Source of the DNA: Halichondria panicea
Taxonomy: Eukaryota; Porifera; Demospongiae; Suberitida; Halichondriidae
DNA: 64,000 bases
Direction: 5' to 3'
NCBI RefSeq assembly: GCF_963675165.1
Contig: NC_087380.1
Location: 4,710,571 to 4,774,570, forward strand
Under the pieces are notes generated by a model. That model saw nothing but the letters and a program-made list of their open reading frames with translations, ran no database searches and was not told the DNA's origin. Below, in pieces: positions 36,585 through 47,663 of this stretch. Within the stretch, counting starts at the first letter, position 1. Each line of letters opens with the position of its first letter. A program made the translations under genes and the position numbers.

Positions 36585-38494
36585 TATAGTGCAACAAGGC
36601 ATTCTTGGACACAACCACAAGCTTCAAACTTTGTGTAGGACTTAAGGTACTTCAAACCTAAACTTTGGCTGATTCAGTTTCCATGGTAACCACTTTCTAC
36701 GAATAATATATCAAAACCACTGTTTTTGTATCTACTTTAATACATTAACAATCTACACCTTCCTCCTTTTAGACACAGAAAAAATTTTTTGGGCTCAATT
36801 GTGAGAGTTACAGATATAAATAATAATTGTATCTCCTCTGTCCTGGTTCTATATTTGTTGAAAAAAACTTATTTTTTGTGGAGAAGAAAGGGAAATCAAT
36901 GATTTTAGATAAAATAAAAAAGATAAAAGCAAAACTTAGAGTAAAGAATGTAGGGACAGTTTCTCACTCCAACCCGTCTGTGCGACTTGTACTGCTTAAT
37001 CTGTTTCCCGCTGAAAATCCTTCGAAATAAGCATGATTTTCTATGGTACTTCCTTATCTAGGGCAGGATTAATCACCTTCCGAAGTGAAGGAAACGAATA
37101 ATTACAATGTGCTTTTGAGTACACCCGCTCGATCGGTGGGATTAAGTTCACAGTGAAACTAGGTAGGAAAGTAAGGTATGTCCTTTCTAGAAAATGCAAA
37201 ACTTTAGGCTTTTCATTTTTAAAGTCATCATGACCCTTTAGTATCTGTTTCATGTCAGCTGCCTTCAGTCCGGTCGTAATAATTCCGCGTTCTTCCAGCA
37301 CCAATTTCATTCCTTTTGGAACACCAACGACGAAGTTCATTTTTTGAATTTTCCCTTTCAAAACAGTGTCTCTCATTACAGGTTGTGCTCCTCCAGGCTT
37401 CGCTCTGCGTCTTCTGCCATTGCCGTGTGACAGCCGAACACCCAAATAATTATCCTCTTGGGATACTTGATATCGGCACGATGACGGAAGGCAAGGGCTC
37501 TGGGATAATGGGGATAATGGTATCTGATTTTATCGATGAGCGAAATGCAATTGCATGCTTCCAAATCTGACATTACCATCAGCTTTGAAATTGGTGAAGG
37601 CAGAGAAGGGTACTGGGATTCAGATAAGATCAAGATGCAAATGAACAATGCAGGTTGATTCATCGTGAAAAATCACAACAGTCTTCTCACGTGTATCGTC
37701 ACGTGTATCGGCAGCACACAATGGCACTTCGTTAGGGAAATCATCAGTAGGGAGCTTGCTCGGGATGTAAGAATCCACAGGTGATCATTGTTTTTAAAAA
37801 GTTATTTCTATATTCGATTACGTCAACACGCTCATGACCGTCAAAGTAAGCTGTCAAAGTAAGCTCCTTTGTTTGCCTGCAGCACCGTAAATCCCAGTGT
37901 GTCCAAACCTGTCTCAACCGAGAGAAATCCAGCCTCATGGCACGGTAGAAGACATTCGTTCACCCACTGACAGAAAGCATATTTGGCTGACCCTTGACGC
38001 TAGCATTTTCTCTAACATACTTGGTAACTTTCATGTTTAAGTCTTTATTCGACCAGAGTAATCCTCGGCGTTGATATCGGCCTTGCATGTTCTCTTTGAT
38101 CTCTGTACCATTATCAAAATACCACGTTCGGATTGTCTTTTCTGACTTGCCCATCATTATAGAAGTGTACTCAGCTGCGGTTGTTGCATTGACCCTGAGA
38201 AGAGCCTTCAAGTGAAAGTCAAGGAGGGAAATTGTGTCATCTCGATCCAAGGATAAAACCCACTCTTCCAAAAATGTTTCCAGCTTTAGGTTTGGGTTCT
38301 GTTCTATTTCAATGGCTGGATCATAATCTTGATCACTTGAGTCAGTTCCAGAGCCAATAGAGAAGAGAAGAAGATGGCTGGGAAGTATTGGGAAGTATCG
38401 GCTCAGGAGCACTTCTTGATCTCTTGGTAGACTCTCTAGCTAGTATAGCATTAGCTGCCAACTGTCTCTTTCTCTTATTACGTTCTTTCATCAT
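36585..38494 (-). mobile_element. Second Tc1/IS630-type element, one end lost
   Basis: Its left end, tagtgcaacaaggcatt after TA at about 36584-36586, resembles the terminus of the element at 31587. A matching inverted right end was not found up to 39.4 kb, so the element is truncated or rearranged on that side. Confidence 0.6.
37041..38494 (-). pseudogene. Second Tc1/IS630-type transposase, decayed
   Basis: This is a diverged relative of the transposase at 32080-33901. Matching blocks include KSEKTIRTWY, NMKVTKYVRENASVKGQPN, FDGHERVDVIEYRNNFLK, MVSDFIDERN, LVLEERGIITTGLK and PPIERVYSKAHCNY. The second catalytic Asp block is damaged (WVFGCHTAM lacks the FDHS residues), and the first Asp block was not found. 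Tandem duplications of 10 bp (38379-38398) and 13 bp (37840-37865) break the frame and a 9-bp one (37502-37519) inserts GIM. Other stops exist, so it is dead. Confidence 0.8.
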
Positions 38495-38499
38495 CAAAT

Positions 38500-39380
38500 T
38501 AATAGCTTGGAAAGTGAAATAAAGTAATAGAATGCGTTTCTATGGTAATGATGTCATCTTGCATCACAAGTGATGTCATAAGCCACACATTTTTGTAAAA
38601 ATTTGTAAATTTTTGTGGCCAACTCAAAAACAAGAACCATAGCCCCTATCAAAAATTGGATTGCATGGGCATGTAGATCAAGCAAAAAGGAATTGATTGA
38701 CCCCAAATATGTAGGGACACAGACATGCAGAAAGGTAAAGGCAGCAAAAACAAAAATCGGAAGTACATGCCTTTACTCAATGCCTTCGACACATTTGCAC
38801 AATCACTCATTGTTGCCAATCACTCATTGTTGCTTTTTCAATGTGAGTCAATAGCACCCTGATCACAATCGTCCGTCGTATACTTCTTCTGAGCCAAGGC
38901 ATCCATTGTCACCTTCCGAAACAATGCATGAAGTTTATTGATACAGTACGATGGACAGTACCATGGTTCTTACTCTTACTCCCACTTGAACCACTAACAC
39001 TGCCACATGATGACAAGGTGCATGAACATGATAGAACACAAATACCATTGGTTTCCAGTCTTGTTCAAATCATTATTCAAATCCCGTTGCTCTGTGCTTT
39101 CCGTTGCTCAGTTTGGAGAAACCACATACGCCATACTTTCGAAGCGCACTGTAGTGAGCCCAATTTCTCATGGATGCACCAATGCACCAAGACTACCAGC
39201 AACTACTCCACTTTAATGGCATAGAGAAGTTAGAGTCCCTAGTCTATTGATATCATCCACAAGATGGAGGGAGTACGTGATCAAGGGACTGATGTTGTTG
39301 AGGCTATGGTTGAGGTTGAGGTTGAAGCTGATAGTTGAAGCGAGTCACTGCCAGTTTCAAAATAAATAGGCCCGCTTACT
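38500..39380. other. No identifiable features
   Basis: Unassigned DNA with a duplicated caatcactcattgttgc unit near 38802-38833. Confidence 0.4.
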
Positions 39381-39384
39381 TTAA

Positions 39385-39795
39385 CCCTTTAACCGCCACA
39401 GGCCACGATCGTGGCCCGCAATAAGTGACTTTAGGAAGTAGCTCGAACTACGCACATCCCTGTATAGAGGAAGAGCTGTAGAATCACGTGCAATTTAGTC
39501 TAGAATTTTCCAAGCCACGTTGCTATGTTAAAATTTCATTAGCATCTTAGCTATGGCTAGATTGTTTACTTGTGCCGATGTGCTTGAACAGCTTGAGGAC
39601 AGCAATGGCGATGTCTCCTCTGGTGCTTATGAAGGAGAGCTGATCATAGAGCTGATAGTAGGATACCTGCCAAAGGCTACCAGCGACGCTGATGAACTGT
39701 CTGGGACTGATGACATGCATGACACGGACCTAGACGCTAGCTATGGACCAGGACGGCCAGGAGAGGGCTCACTGTGGGACTCTAGCTAGAATATC
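39385..39795 (+). mobile_element. TTAA-type family X, 5' part with short coding remnant
   Basis: TTAA (39381-39384) is followed by ccctttaaccg and the palindrome ccacgatcgtgg. A 78-codon frame at 39553-39789 reads MARLFTCADVLEQLEDSNGD and then an acidic Asp/Gly/Ser-rich stretch, repeated in the X copies at 19871 and 41129. An acidic N-terminus followed by the catalytic domain is usual for piggyBac transposases, so this may be a transposase exon left in a non-autonomous element (inference). Confidence 0.65.
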
Positions 39796-40137
39796 AGTAG
39801 TGTAAGTATAGTGCAGTGTGTACTGCACTATACTGCACTTACTGTGTATATAGTAGGTATCTTCAAGACCAGCTAGCTCACTGATAGTTAACAAACACTC
39901 TCTGGGACAAAAACCAGTCCCAGAAACCACTTACTTCAATATTTCACAAACTTCCTTTCTTCCTTTATTTAGAATAATAGCGCATGCATTGCAGAATGCA
40001 GAGGCTGCAAAAACGCATTGATTTTACAATGACTTCAATGTAAAAGGGTGTGCCAGCTCAGCACAATTTTACTGCGGAAGCTATACAGGAAGTAGTTAGT
40101 GGGCGTTTAAAAAGCAATCAAAATTCCAGGATCTTAA

Positions 40138-41045
40138 CCCTTTCCCTGCTTTAATTAAAAGTGAATATTCGCATATTTTGTTTAAAAAATTTATAACTCA
40201 TGAACCGTATATTAAAAACACTTGTAACAAAGTTCCACAGGTAGAACCGGTCCTGTCGCATTCATGGAATCATCATTGTTGCCTAGCAACCAACCACCAC
40301 CCCACAAATAATAATTGTTAACAAAAATTCACAATTATGTACACAAACAATATTGTATGATGTTACGAAGTGACTGAACACATGATATAAGTGTTCAGAA
40401 TGTTCTCACAGTGACATGGCTCACTCAGGACTCAATCAGGATCTGCAGAAACTTGTATTTGAGGTTCTATCGGCAGACGCCCTTTTCCCGGGAAATATTT
40501 TCTTCACCTACACACAGGTTTACAAGTTTAATGGTGGCTTATGATGTCCACTGTTGTACTAACTAGCCTAAACAAACCTATAGTGAAGCTATCAAGACTA
40601 CAAATGCTACTCTATAGTGACTTACCAGGTTCAGGAAGATGGTCCACCTCAAGTGCGTCTTCCTCAGGATTCTCAGGCTCTTTCTTTTTAGCTTGACCTC
40701 TGAAAGGAAGTTTCCTACCTAGCTATGATCCCAGTCACTGTCCTCTCACTCTACAAGGCCATAGGCATCGATATTCTCACTCTGTAGCTTCCCTAGAACC
40801 TAGAACCTCCCTGACGTTGCACTACAAAGATCTTGTAGCAATTACAAAACGGTCACTTTTCTTTCGACAATTCTGATCGAACCGTACCTCGAAGCAAAAT
40901 ATTAAAAATACCAGGTGGAAGAGCAGCTCAATGTGCATATGCTGGTACCTGCAGTGTGTGCATAGCTCCAACACAGTGTGCACAATGATTTTTTGAAATT
41001 TATCAGTAGCCATGCCGACTATAGTCGGCTAAAGCGGGGAAAAGG
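40138..41045 (-). mobile_element. Complete TTAA-type MITE family Y, reverse copy
   Basis: It is flanked by TTAA at 40134-40137 and 41046-41049, with termini ccctttccctgctttaatt and ggctaaagcggggaaaagg. It is the reference for the uninterrupted version of 31239-34632. Confidence 0.85.
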
Positions 41046-41049
41046 TTAA

Positions 41050-41427
41050 ACTATTCTAGGAAGTAGCTCGAACTCCTGTATACAGCTCTTCGAACAGCAT
41101 CTTCGAACAGCATCTTACCACACGAAGCTATGGCTACGTTGTTTACTTGTGCCGATGTGCTTGAACAGCTGACAAGGAGAGGAGATAGTAGGATACCGCG
41201 AGGACATGGACCTAGACGCTAGCGCTATGGACCAGGGCGGTGAAAGACCAGGAGAGGGCTCACTGTGTGACTCTGGTAAGTAGTATAGTATAGCTAGAGT
41301 GTAAGTAGCTAAAATAGAATTAGCAGATCGTTCACAGAGCCCCACCTTCTCTCTGATGTCAACAGTGTGCTGGAAGTGGGTCACTGTCCAACGATGACCG
41401 AGATAAACTTCCTGATGACAAAAGTGA
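41050..41427 (+). mobile_element. Family X copy, left part of a split element
   Basis: It runs collinear with other X copies and stops at gacaaaagtga, continuing at 55318 on the far side of the 13.9-kb KDZ element. Confidence 0.75.
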
Positions 41428-41507
41428 CCACCCAGTTCGGAAACCTTTTCCCAGTGGCTTACTGGAATACCGGAAGAACCTAAGCACTGCGGTACTGGGT
41501 TTAGGTT
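41428..41507 (+). repeat. Left TIR of the KDZ transposon
   Basis: Base-for-base inverted match to 55238-55317. A subterminal hairpin (41516-41566) follows directly. Confidence 0.92.
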
Positions 41508-41515
41508 CTCAATAG

Positions 41516-41566
41516 CCTCGATTCCAGGCCGCTCTCAATTGAGAAAGGGCTGGGATCGAGGCTAAG
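41516..41566. other. Subterminal hairpin
   Basis: agcctcgattccaggcc is complementary, with one or two mismatches, to ggctgggatcgaggct. The loop contains the palindrome tctcaattgaga. It is a candidate transposase-binding subterminal structure (inference). Confidence 0.6.
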
Positions 41567-41672
41567 TTCTGCATGCAGACCAGCCCCTCCCCTTACTTAA
41601 AAGAAGACTTTTAAGGGTTATTCAACCACATGTAGATATAGCCATCAAGGTGCCTTTCTTTCACTGCACTCA

Positions 41673-44502
41673 TTGTCGGTTTTACCTGTGACTATTTCTA
41701 TGGAGGCTGTAAGATGTGCCCCTTTCTCCACTTCAACAACTACAATATTGCTGTCGCTGTACCGAAAGGGTATGACAGGTTGGGGCAAAAAAAAGCAACC
41801 ATTCCTGGAAATGGCAAAGGACCGTACAGGCCTCAACGAGAAGCAGATAAGGGTACATTTATTTTTACTATATCATGTACTATGCAGATCTATAGGTAGA
41901 TTTATTACCATTTTTTCACTGAGTGAAGTACGTAGTATTTTTGATGAATTGATTCATGGATGTTGAACAGAACTGGATACGCCGAGAAAACATGAAAATT
42001 AAGCATGGTGGCATTGATGCGGATGAATATGGTCCCTCTGATCAGTACAACATTCCGAAGAAGTCAAGCGGGCCATGGCACCAATTTCGGAAAATCTGAA
42101 GGTATATATATATTAGCGTCATGCATACATGGTCTAGACATATATACATGCATGTATATGACATCCACATACAAACACATGCATTGTCAAGATACTCTAT
42201 TGTTCTGACTCTATTGTTCTGCATGCATGCACACAGGTGGAAAGAGTGCCATTGCAACCGCTGGAAATCCAGGTGTTTTTAACAAGGAAGCCAGTGAAGC
42301 TTATAATAACTTGTCTAGCGATGAGAAACAAGCTCTGAGAGAACGTTCTGAAACGAATGAGCGACTCTCCCATAAAGGTGTCCTAAAAGAAGCTGAGAAA
42401 CGTTTTGGGAAGATTCAGAAGCTGGTATGTTAATTATATATACGTGTATATACGCATACAGCACACATTATAAGTATATTTGAACCACGCAGAGCACCTA
42501 ATTATAAAACCATACCGTATATATAGCGGGTAATTTGGGGAGCCTATATAATTATATTGTTTGGCGATTGAAGTATTATTGCCGATTTTTAATTTGACGA
42601 TCATGAGATCATTATAACTATGTACGATAAAATTGTACTGGGACTGCGTATCTAGGCAATTTTTAATTTTGTCGACCCTCACTTTTGTCGACCCTCACTT
42701 TGATTCGCCAAATCGGCAAATTTACCCCCTATAATTACGCAGTTATATACTCGTCTGGTGCATGCGCATGCAGCTCAGAGAATCATGCAGCCAAGTTGTT
42801 CTGTTATATACAGTAGGTTCTATAGGTGCCCCAGTCCTGTACTGAATGCAGTAAGGTTTTAGGTTCCCCATGCATGTACTCCAGTATAATTATAAGGTTT
42901 TAGGTGCCCCATGCAGTCCAGTTTATGCATACTGCAGTAAGAATTTAGGCGCCCCAATCTAGTACTGCAGTATATATATATATAAGGTTTAGGCCATATC
43001 CCAGTCCATACCCCAGTCCATGCATGCAGTATATACTGCGCAATAAGGTTTTAGGTGCCCCAGTCAAGTACTACAATAAGGTTTTAGGTGCCCCAGTTCA
43101 GCACTGCAATAAGGTTTTAGGTGCCCCAGTTCAGCACTGCAATAAGGTTTTAGGTGCCCCAGTCCAGTACTGCGGTAAGGTTTTTAGGTGCCCCAGTTCA
43201 GCACTGCAGTGTAAGGTTTTAAGTGCCCCAGTCCTGTATATATAATAGGTTTTAGATGCTCCAGTGTCAGTGACTCTTATTAATATTTACAGTTTGATGA
43301 ACTTGATGAACTTGGCTTTCGTGGATTTGGTTTTGCTCTTAGGATGGAGTACACACAAATTGTGGGAACATCAGATGTGTTACAAGCATTCACACCAGAA
43401 GTAATAAATTGGCTTCATGCTGTTGTCACTGTTGGTGAGTCAGCATGCACTGCATGCATGGCAGGCATGCATCATCATAATTATTATCCTTCCAGTATAT
43501 AAAATCTCACTGCATGCATGCATGTATAATATATATAATTATAGTCTATAATTATGTTAATATTGAACCATAATTATTAAATAATTGTCGATGCCAATCA
43601 ATTGAGATTAATTCACAACCAGTGGATAAGAAAGCAAAAAAAAAATCGAAAAAAAAGCTCTCCAAGCTAAGACAGATACTACCAGCAAAAACCAATCAAC
43701 TATTGAAATCAGCGACAGTCCTGTAAAGCCTTGTATGAAAGCATGGATTAAATCACCAATGTTCACGTTACAACAGGAGGACAAAGTCTGCTTGGAGTCG
43801 AGTGTAGAGTGGTTGAATGATCGGATTATCAATGCCGCACAAATTATGCTGAAATCACAGTGCGACAATAAGTTGAGCGGCTGGCAAAATGTCCTCTTTG
43901 AGCAAAGGGCTACCTCATTCAAAATCATTGACGAGGCAACACCTTTTGTACAGATCATCCTCGTTGGCAAGTCTCATTGGGTAACAGTTAGTAATGTGTG
44001 GTGCGATACCAGTACATTGAAAGTGTACGACAGTATGTACAGTGACATCAGCTCTGCTACAATTGAACAAATTTGTAGTTTCTGGCGTTGCTCAACAAGG
44101 TCTGCTACGTTTTGCTTAATGAACGTGCAAAAGCAGCTAAATTGTAGTGATTGCGGTGTGTTTGCCATTGCGTATGCCACGGAATTGGTACATAGCACTG
44201 ATCCACTTTTAGCACATAGAAATGTGGACTTGATGCGTACACACTTGAAGGATGGTTTTATTAAAGGGAACCTAGATTGTTTCCCTCAAACACGTCAAAG
44301 GAGAGTACCTGCATCTAACCTCTATCGAAAAATTGTTACGGTTGAGTTGTACTGCCATTGCAAGCAGCCAAATAATCGAAGTAAACCCATGATTAGATGT
44401 GATAGTTGTAAAATGTGGTTCCACAAGAAGTGTGTGGGTATTAGCCCCGATGAGTCGTTCCAGAAACGCAAATGGTTTTGTTCAAGCCAGTGTACTGATT
44501 AG
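41673..44502 (+). CDS. Homeodomain-like, HMG-like, Ulp1 protease and PHD-finger protein
   Basis: Five exons by GT-AG sites: 41673-41852, 41971-42101, 42237-42424, 43293-43434, 43623-44502, about 505 residues. Exons 1-2 encode a homeodomain-like helix-turn-helix (GLNEKQIRNWIRREN). Exon 3 has an HMG-box-like helix pattern (NLSSDEKQALRERSE). Exon 5 has a C48/Ulp1 cysteine protease with His in KSHWVTV, Asp in VYDSMY, Gln and Cys in QLNCSDCGVFA, then a PHD finger (YCHC, MIRCDSCKMWFHKKC, WFCSSQC). Likely role: a DNA/chromatin-bound SUMO-type protease helping the transposon (inference). Single-base shifts are needed in A-runs near 42090 and 43636-43656 to keep one frame; these may be sequencing errors or real lesions. 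A relic of the 3' half lies at 30399-30760. Confidence 0.8.
42826..43262 (+). repeat. 33-bp minisatellite in an intron
   Basis: About ten diverged units built on aaggttttaggtgccccagt with cagtactgca-type spacers, located in the third intron of the Ulp1/PHD gene. Confidence 0.85.
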
Positions 44503-44831
44503 TATGTACTGTTATAGTGATGTTGACACTGTATGGTACTGCATGCATGAATATTATTATGCTACATCTATTAGAAATAATTATATGCCATGAATGTGAA
44601 GTCATAATTATTGTGATTAAATGGTTACTTGATAGCTACTAATATGCACATGCATGACATGGAATAATTAAGAGACACAAAGTACAGCATAATCAGCTGC
44701 AAGCATTTAACAGCATTATTGCATGGCAGTATACTATTACACTCTATAGGTACAAACTATCGCATCTTAGACAAAATTTGCATATTCAAGCTTTGAAGTG
44801 GCCACTGCTAATGAGGTGTCTATCCAACTAA

Positions 44832-44882
44832 GAAACCTGCTAGCAGGTCACTATCTGAGTTAGTGACCTGCTAGCAGGTTTC
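44832..44882. other. 22-bp perfect stem-loop between convergent genes
   Basis: gaaacctgctagcaggtcac and two more bases pair perfectly with 44861-44882 across a 7-nt loop. It sits between the 3' ends of the forward Ulp1/PHD gene and the reverse recombinase gene, where it could act as a two-way transcription end or be a small foldback insert. Confidence 0.65.
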
Positions 44883-44971
44883 TAACTAGTACCCACAGGT
44901 TTCTAACTAAAACCACAGATGCATGAATATAATTAAAATCAGACAGATTACAATCATTTTTAAGCACAAAA

Positions 44972-46610
44972 TTAATTAGAAGACAAATTGATTGTTATAT
45001 TAGTTCCACCAGAAATAGAAATAGTAGGCAGCATGGTCTTCTGAGCAGTTTCGGTTTCTTTGCTTTTCTGAACAGGTTCAGCAGGCTCAGCAAAAGATCG
45101 CACATCATCAAGGCATTTTCGCTTTGGCACAGACTTCGTGTTAAGAACGTCAGATGTTATTTCCTTCAGCTTGTTGGAAGCCCTTTTGTATGCTCTGACC
45201 CCGTCTGTGCTTGAATGGCCAGCCTACTCATGATGAGTTGTTCGTCAATTTGTGCATCAAACAATCTTGTTGCCAAAGCAGCTCGCAGAGAATGGTTAGT
45301 GTAATGACCACTAAATCCCGCATCTTGCATCAAATTAGAAACAACTTTAGAGAGAAGATTATGCCCGAGGGGAGTGACAGAATACCATACATTTCCTTTG
45401 GGTGAGCGCAAAGGGGTCAGGTAAAACGCATTATTAGGCCTCTTCTCAGGACATTTGGAATTATACAACTTGAACAATCTTACAACACACCTATGTGGGC
45501 TGTCTTTGTTTGCATATTGAACTACCTCTTTTGGCTTCTTCTTTCTGTCGGCCAGGCCTCCTTGATTTGTTTTAGAGACATCTTCTTGATAGACCAAATA
45601 AGGACGATTCCCTGGGGGCTCAAAAAGCTGAATTTGTGCTGGAGAATGCCTTAAGCGACGATGCTCATTGCTACTGCGTAGAGCGAACAAAAGTCCACAC
45701 TGATACACTAATGTGTTTAGTAGAACATTCGGGGTATGGTCCCCTAGAAGCTTCCTTTCCCAGAGAACCTCTTCTTGCTCTAATGTAATCGGCTGAGCTT
45801 GCTTTTTGCTGACATAGTTCCCAGTAGCATTTAAGCGTTTCATTTCACCGTCAAGAGTACTTCGAAAGTCGTGCAAGGCAGGGTCAACGTCTGGCCTTCC
45901 ATTCTCTTTGAGGTGACGCTGTAACCCACAAATTAGTTGGTATAAAGTGTTAGGAGGGTAAGGTTGTTTACATCTTTGTTTCCTTACTTCTAAAACGAAT
46001 CTTGAAAGCCAAAAATTCATTTCTGCCACTGTTAGGTCATTGATAGAGGTGCTGAATGCGTTTTCTCCAGCTAGTAGCGCTTTATTTCTTGACATAGCCC
46101 AGTCAATCCATAACTTGACAGCCCATTGTGTACAACTCTTAGTTTTTTGCGGAATGCTGCTTTTCTTAATACTATCAATATATTTTTGTTTTTTTGGGGA
46201 AGCGTAACGAGAAACTGTAGCTGTAGTAGAGACAGCAGTGACAGCAGTGGTGGAAGTAGTACCAGTAGTGGAGTCAAAGCTTGCAGTTTGAGAATTGGTT
46301 ATAGCAGCATCAATTAAATATCGACTTGAGTGAGCAAATCATCACTTATCGGAGGGAAATCCAATAGATTTTCTTCAAATTGGTTCAAATACTCGTCAGT
46401 TTGTTGCGTTGACAGGGCCTTGTAGGGATCGCCCATTTGGGAGCTGGTTACTTGTATTCCAACGATACGGTCATCTGGTTCATCAAAAACTGACTCCCAA
46501 TTAAGTCTGATGGGGTGCTCCGCTCTCCAACTACAAAAGGTACATCCAGGACCAGTACAGTCGTGGCACATTGAGCTAAAATCTTTGGGCTCTCTAAATT
46601 TGAAAGACAT
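44972..46610 (-). pseudogene. Crypton-like tyrosine recombinase, two frame breaks
   Basis: The protein would cut and rejoin DNA through a Tyr-phosphate bond. From 46610: a Cys-rich N-terminus (CHDCTGPGCTFCSW), a Thr/Ser linker, a core-binding region (SCTQWAVKLWIDWAMSRN onward), then the catalytic domain with Arg in LLFALRSSNEHRRLRH, HSLRAALATRL (His/Arg), and, after a frame change, GHSSTDGVRAYKR (His, Arg, nucleophile Tyr). All R-H-R-H-Y elements are present. Single-base frame changes fall near 46314 (after the DDLLTQVD segment) and near 45219 (between LIMSR and GHSS). The C-terminal tail runs to TAA at 44972. It belongs to the animal DUF3504/Crypton-like family. It may be cargo of the KDZ element or an older insertion into it. 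Confidence 0.8.
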
Positions 46611-46690
46611 CTCTTTTTACTAGCTTGAAACTCTCTTTTTTGCATGAAACTAATCTCATTAAACCTTAAAAATGCATTTTCTAAGCGAGA

Positions 46691-46864
46691 TAGACCATGT
46701 GTAGTACGGCTTCTTAGCTGGATAGTAACCCTGGGAGTGGTTAGTGGCTTCTGCAAGCCACTAATTGTCCTCGGCTGCGCCTCGGGTCAATTAGTGGCTT
46801 GCCTCAGCCACTACACTCCCTCAGGTTTACTATCCAGCTAAGAAACCTACTACACATGGTCTAA
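46691..46864. mobile_element. Foldback element ~174 bp
   Basis: tagaccatgtgtagta and the following ~80 bp (with ttcttagctggatagtaacc) reappear inverted at the right end (ggtttactatccagctaaga, tactacacatggtcta). It sits between the recombinase 5' end and the KDZ gene 3' end. The agaaacctgctag segment of the 44.8-kb hairpin resembles its agaaacctactac segment. Confidence 0.75.
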
Positions 46865-47663
46865 CTAATACATAAAACTATAACAATTATACAGTGTGTA
46901 TTTTTTATAATTACACATAATTATGTATAATAATTAAAGAACGTTGATCACTTCATTGAAGAATGCAAACTATTGTATAATTATGTGCATTCATACTAAA
47001 CATTCTGACAACAGCATATTATTTGCAAGTGACGTGCATGTGATCATGAAGTGGAACAACCATGCATGCAACGATTGCATAGAAATAATCTAATCATCTA
47101 CATCAATGTCTGAACGATCATTCTCTGAGTCCGAACGATCATCCTCTGAGTCCGAACTATCATTCTCTGAGTCTAAATCAACACTTTCAGAGTTTTCGAG
47201 AATATTAGAAAAAAGTACGGTCACTTTGGAACAGTTATGTTCAACTTCAACCAAACATTTCTTCAAAAGACACACAGCCTACTTTAAAAGCATCCACTTG
47301 TTTCAAGAATGAGAGCTGTGATGCATGAAGCCTTTTCTTGCCAGTAGCTAATGACATTCGTCATGTCGATTTTCAGGAGACACTGCTCTTTGTTGCATCG
47401 TTCTTTCAACAAGTATGCTTCGATGATATCCCGTTTTACACACTGTGGCATATGTGTAGATACAAGGGCTCCATCAAATCTTTGCTGCCACACAGTGCTG
47501 TCTGGAGAAAGAACTTGTGAGATGTTTGGCTTTGAGTATGATGGGTCCAATTGTAGAGAAATGTGGTGGTGTTCAGAGAGGATCTTATTGACCTTTTTCG
47601 TTTCTTTGGAAATTCCTTTGCAAAGTCTTTTAGCAATCTTTTGACCATCTACGTGATGTATGT

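Noticed and set aside
42826-43262. CRISPR-like array
   Set aside because: Units are head-to-tail without unique spacers and lie in an intron of a eukaryotic gene; it is a minisatellite.
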